Shown here: positions 15,585-17,664 of the stretch, piece by piece
Numbering within the stretch: position 1 is the first letter of the stretch
Layout of the letters: each line of letters opens with the position of its first letter
Assembly: GCA_916719935.1 (NCBI GenBank)
Contig: CAKAPY010000005.1
Span: forward strand, 1-17,664
Source of the DNA: an uncultured Actinomyces sp.
Lineage (GTDB): Bacteria; Actinomycetota; Actinomycetes; Actinomycetales; Actinomycetaceae
DNA length: 17,664 nucleotides
Direction: 5' to 3'
Notes under the pieces: generated by a model
Told to the model about the DNA's origin: nothing
What the model saw: the letters and a program-made list of their open reading frames with translations, nothing else
Database searches by the model: none
Made by a program: the position numbers and the translations under genes

Positions 15585-16738
15585 CGGGTCCCTTCGCTTT
15601 CCTTCTTGATCGACGAGGCCGTGGTTTGGGATGCGTAGGCCGCGGCCTGAGCAGCAGCAAGTGGGCCAAGCTCGGCGCGGACGACATCGATGTGCCACTT
15701 CATTGCGGGAATTAATTCGCTCTCGAGGCCGTGAGCAATCATATCGGAGACCTGGGGGATCGCCTCGGGAAGTTCCCCGGCGACAATGATCGCTCGAGGG
15801 TTGATGAGCAGGGCAGCGTTTGCACAACAGGCACCGACTGCACCCATCGCGTGTTCGAGGATCTCTAGTGTTCGGGAATCCCGATTGTTCACTTTGGTCG
15901 CCAATTCGCTCAAAGAAGAGACATCGCACTGGGCGCAGAGCGAGGGAATAGAGGCGAGGGTTTCTAGACACCCCTCTTTCCCGCATGTACATGGGGTGTG
16001 CACGTTCGGAACGCGCATATGCCCCAATTCCCCTGTGAAGCCAAAGTCTCCACCCGATAGGCGATAGGAAATCACCAGGCTGGCGCCGATACCGTTGGAA
16101 AGTCGAACGTAGAGGATTGATGGATACCCCTGTCCCGCTCCCCATAACGCCTCACTCAGGGCAGAAAGGCGGGCAGTTGTATCAATGAGGATATTCCCTT
16201 TCCAGCGGCGTGAAATGGTATCGATAACGCTTTTGCGGCTGGGGTAGGGGGAATGGGGTGAGTGGGAAATATTTGACCCCATGGGGACGGGCAGACCGAT
16301 CCCGATGGTACTCACGTAGTCAGTGATGATGCCGCGCGTCTGTGCGCGCTCGAGGAGCATCGCTCCCATGGCGTCAAGTGCTTCAAGATAATTAATGGGA
16401 CGTGAGGCGGGTACTGATTGTGCAATGAGAACATCGCCGCCTCGATTGAGTAAAACCCCAGCGAAAGAGGCTCGGCTGATCACAATGCCAACCGAGTATG
16501 CGCACAAGCGCGCCGATGTGAAAAGAGTCGTTGGGCGACCCGCCCCCGTTCGGTCATCGCCCTTGAAAGAGATGACGGCGTGAGCATCGATGAGTTTTTT
16601 GATTGCGCGCCCGAGCGTTGTTCTCGAAACGTCAAGAGCTTCGCACAGCTGTGAGCGCGAGGAAGGGGGATTTTCACCAAGATAACTGGTGATCTGGTCT
16701 TCCAAAGAGGGCACGGCGGCGTGAAGATCGTAGTCCAT
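15581..16738 (-). CDS. ROK-family transcriptional repressor, kinase site lost
   Basis: This 385-aa regulator of the NagC/XylR type has an N-terminal winged helix (about residues 12-60, SRSQLCEALDVSRTTLGRAI as the helix-turn-helix) followed by a ROK sugar-binding domain. The zinc ligands are present: His240, Cys250, Cys252 and Cys257 (CTCGKEGCLE). The DxGGT-type phosphate loop is degraded to IVISRASFAGV. The usual catalytic NDAN is replaced by Thr187-Thr188-Ala-Arg190, so the catalytic Asp is gone. It should bind a sugar ligand but not phosphorylate it, as a repressor would. The start ATG 16738 has AAGGAGAGG upstream. The stop overlaps the anSME start. It lies inside the sulfatase operon and likely regulates it; the inducer is unknown, perhaps an amino sugar or desulfated sugar. 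Confidence 0.92.
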   Translation of the reverse strand: MDYDLHAAVPSLEDQITSYLGENPPSSRSQLCEALDVSRTTLGRAIKKLIDAHAVISFKGDDRTGAGRPTTLFTSARLCAYSVGIVISRASFAGVLLNRGGDVLIAQSVPASRPINYLEALDAMGAMLLERAQTRGIITDYVSTIGIGLPVPMGSNISHSPHSPYPSRKSVIDTISRRWKGNILIDTTARLSALSEALWGAGQGYPSILYVRLSNGIGASLVISYRLSGGDFGFTGELGHMRVPNVHTPCTCGKEGCLETLASIPSLCAQCDVSSLSELATKVNNRDSRTLEILEHAMGAVGACCANAALLINPRAIIVAGELPEAIPQVSDMIAHGLESELIPAMKWHIDVVRAELGPLAAAQAAAYASQTTASSIKKESEGTR

Positions 16739-16760
16739 GTCCTCTCCTTCGATGTTGTGT

Positions 16761-16797
16761 GGTGTGGGCCTCCCGCACGCCCCGGAAGGCCCACACC
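16761..16797 (-). terminator. Hairpin between sulfatase and ROK genes
   Basis: A perfect 11-bp stem, GGTGTGGGCCT (16761-16771) with AGGCCCACACC (16787-16797), closes a 15-base loop. It starts 10 nt past the sulfatase stop and ends 22 nt before the ROK start. On the minus strand ACACAACATC follows, not a U-run. It is better read as an intercistronic processing or stability element, or partial attenuator, that could make sulfatase mRNA exceed the downstream genes. Confidence 0.55.
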
Positions 16798-16807
16798 GGA
16801 TGGTGTG

Positions 16808-17664
16808 TTACTTACCCATGACCTCGTCGAGATCGCTTCGAGCGGTGTTGACCAGCGGAATATCAAAATCCGTCATGGCCGCCATCCACTTCGCGAAGGA
16901 GTGGTCTCCGCGCTCGCGGAGTTGGAGGTATAGGTTCGTTGCGAGTTCACGGCGAATGTCGTCGTAGACGGGCACCGTGTATACATTGTTCATCTCTGCA
17001 GGATCAACTCTCAAATCGTAGAGCTCATTGATGGACTCCGGTGAAATGACGAGCTTGAATTCCTTTGTGCGCAGCATTCGCTGTTGCAGCGGGAAGTGGT
17101 GTCCGTGGAATTCGCAGACAATGTCTTCACGCCAACCGGGCACGTCCTCGCCTCTCGTGAGATCAACGATCGAGCGTCCGTCTTCGACCAATGCCGGGTC
17201 AAGTCCAGCGATGTCGAGGACAGTTGCAGGAAGGTCAATCAAAGACACGAAGGCATCGGATTGGCCGACCGCGGAAACACCGGGGATATGTGCGATGAAG
17301 GGGACGTTGTAGATGTCGTCGTACATCATCGGTCCCTTGTCATTCAGCCGGTGGGAGCCGGTGAATTCCCCGTGGTCTGCGCAGAAGAAGACTGCGGTGT
17401 CATCGAGAATTCCCAGTTCGCGCGCCACATCCATGATTCGACCAATTTCGAAATCAATCATGGCCACGTATCCCCAGTAGACAGCGATGAGCTTCTTCCA
17501 CTGATCGTTATCGAAGGACGATGTTGACCAGTAAGTCGCGTAGTTCTGCTGGATCTGCGGCTTACCGATGAGTGAGTCACCGAAGTTTTCGGGCAAGGTG
17601 ACATCGTTCGGATCGATCAAATCGAACCATTCATCGGGGAGGAAGTAGGGAAGATGCGGGCCAA
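16808..17664 (-). CDS. Type I sulfatase (partial, 5' end outside the window)
   Basis: The C-terminal 285 residues of an alkaline-phosphatase-superfamily sulfatase are present. The frame stays open to the window edge, beginning GPHLPYFLPDEWFD, a stretch typical of this family; a TTG at 17620 is not the real start. Metal and substrate residues are seen in FFCADHGEFTGSH and NDKGPMMYDD, after YWGYVAMIDFEIGRIMD. The C-terminal sub-domain carries ELYDLRVDPAEMNNVY, the usual sulfatase ending. The formylglycine motif (C/S-x-P-x-R) lies upstream of the window, so Cys or Ser type cannot be told, nor whether a signal peptide exists. It hydrolyses sulfate esters, and the linked anSME should activate it. 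The substrate is probably a sulfated sugar of host glycans, inferred from the ROK partner only. Confidence 0.94.
   Translation of the reverse strand, partial: GPHLPYFLPDEWFDLIDPNDVTLPENFGDSLIGKPQIQQNYATYWSTSSFDNDQWKKLIAVYWGYVAMIDFEIGRIMDVARELGILDDTAVFFCADHGEFTGSHRLNDKGPMMYDDIYNVPFIAHIPGVSAVGQSDAFVSLIDLPATVLDIAGLDPALVEDGRSIVDLTRGEDVPGWREDIVCEFHGHHFPLQQRMLRTKEFKLVISPESINELYDLRVDPAEMNNVYTVPVYDDIRRELATNLYLQLRERGDHSFAKWMAAMTDFDIPLVNTARSDLDEVMGK

Noticed and set aside
15585..16145. N-terminal extension of the anSME frame
   Set aside because: It is an out-of-frame reading of the ROK gene with no homology-like features. ATG 15584 gives the normal anSME length and the ATGA overlap.
17618..17620. TTG as the sulfatase start
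   Set aside because: The frame is open up to the window edge and the upstream residues GPHLPYF match the sulfatase family, so the gene is simply cut by the window.
13496..17664. Horizontal transfer of the sulfatase cassette
   Set aside because: No integrase, transposase, tRNA or direct repeats are seen, and base and codon use look like the neighbours by eye. A composition calculation was not possible.

Overview
The window reads as a moderately GC-rich actinobacterial chromosome segment. Dense gene packing, several GTG starts, 4-11 nt coupled overlaps and two probable leaderless starts (a TANNNT box 6 nt before ATG) fit Actinobacteria. The mix of anaerobic glycerol-3-phosphate oxidation, peptide breakdown and sulfated-glycan use suggests a host-associated facultative anaerobe, perhaps Actinomycetaceae. 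That placement is inference from gene content, not a database match. No rRNA, tRNA, CRISPR array, insertion sequence or phage gene was seen.

Layout. (1) Positions 1-8252 hold a peptide-use region: an OPT-family oligopeptide transporter (minus), a CynX/NimT-like MFS permease (plus), aminopeptidase N (minus) and a cytoplasmic M13 endopeptidase (minus). An uptake system sits near an exo- and an endopeptidase, although they are separate transcription units. A 17-bp perfect hairpin ends the converging MFS and pepN transcripts. (2) Positions 8253-8453 are a divergent control region between the M13 gene and glpA. It has DtxR-type TTAGG/CCTAA half-sites on the M13 side and a perfect 14-bp palindrome on the glp side. 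(3) Positions 8454-12632 are glpABC, the three-subunit anaerobic glycerol-3-phosphate dehydrogenase, with overlapping reading frames. A long GC-rich hairpin follows, then a YdfG-like short-chain dehydrogenase (12697-13452). (4) Positions 13496-17664 (minus) are a tight four-gene cassette. In transcription order it holds a type I sulfatase (its 5' part lies beyond the window), a ROK-family repressor, an anaerobic sulfatase-maturating radical SAM enzyme (anSME) and a TauE/SafE-type anion exporter. The last three overlap by 4 and 11 nt.

How the genes work together. The last cassette looks like a self-contained desulfation unit. The sulfatase removes sulfate from a sugar, and anSME makes its formylglycine cofactor without oxygen. 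The ROK protein, whose kinase site is lost, probably senses the sugar, and the TauE-like protein may export the released sulfur oxyanion. The glp operon feeds electrons from glycerol-3-phosphate to the membrane quinone pool under low oxygen. The peptidase region supplies amino acids. Together these suit life on mucosal or plaque-like host material.
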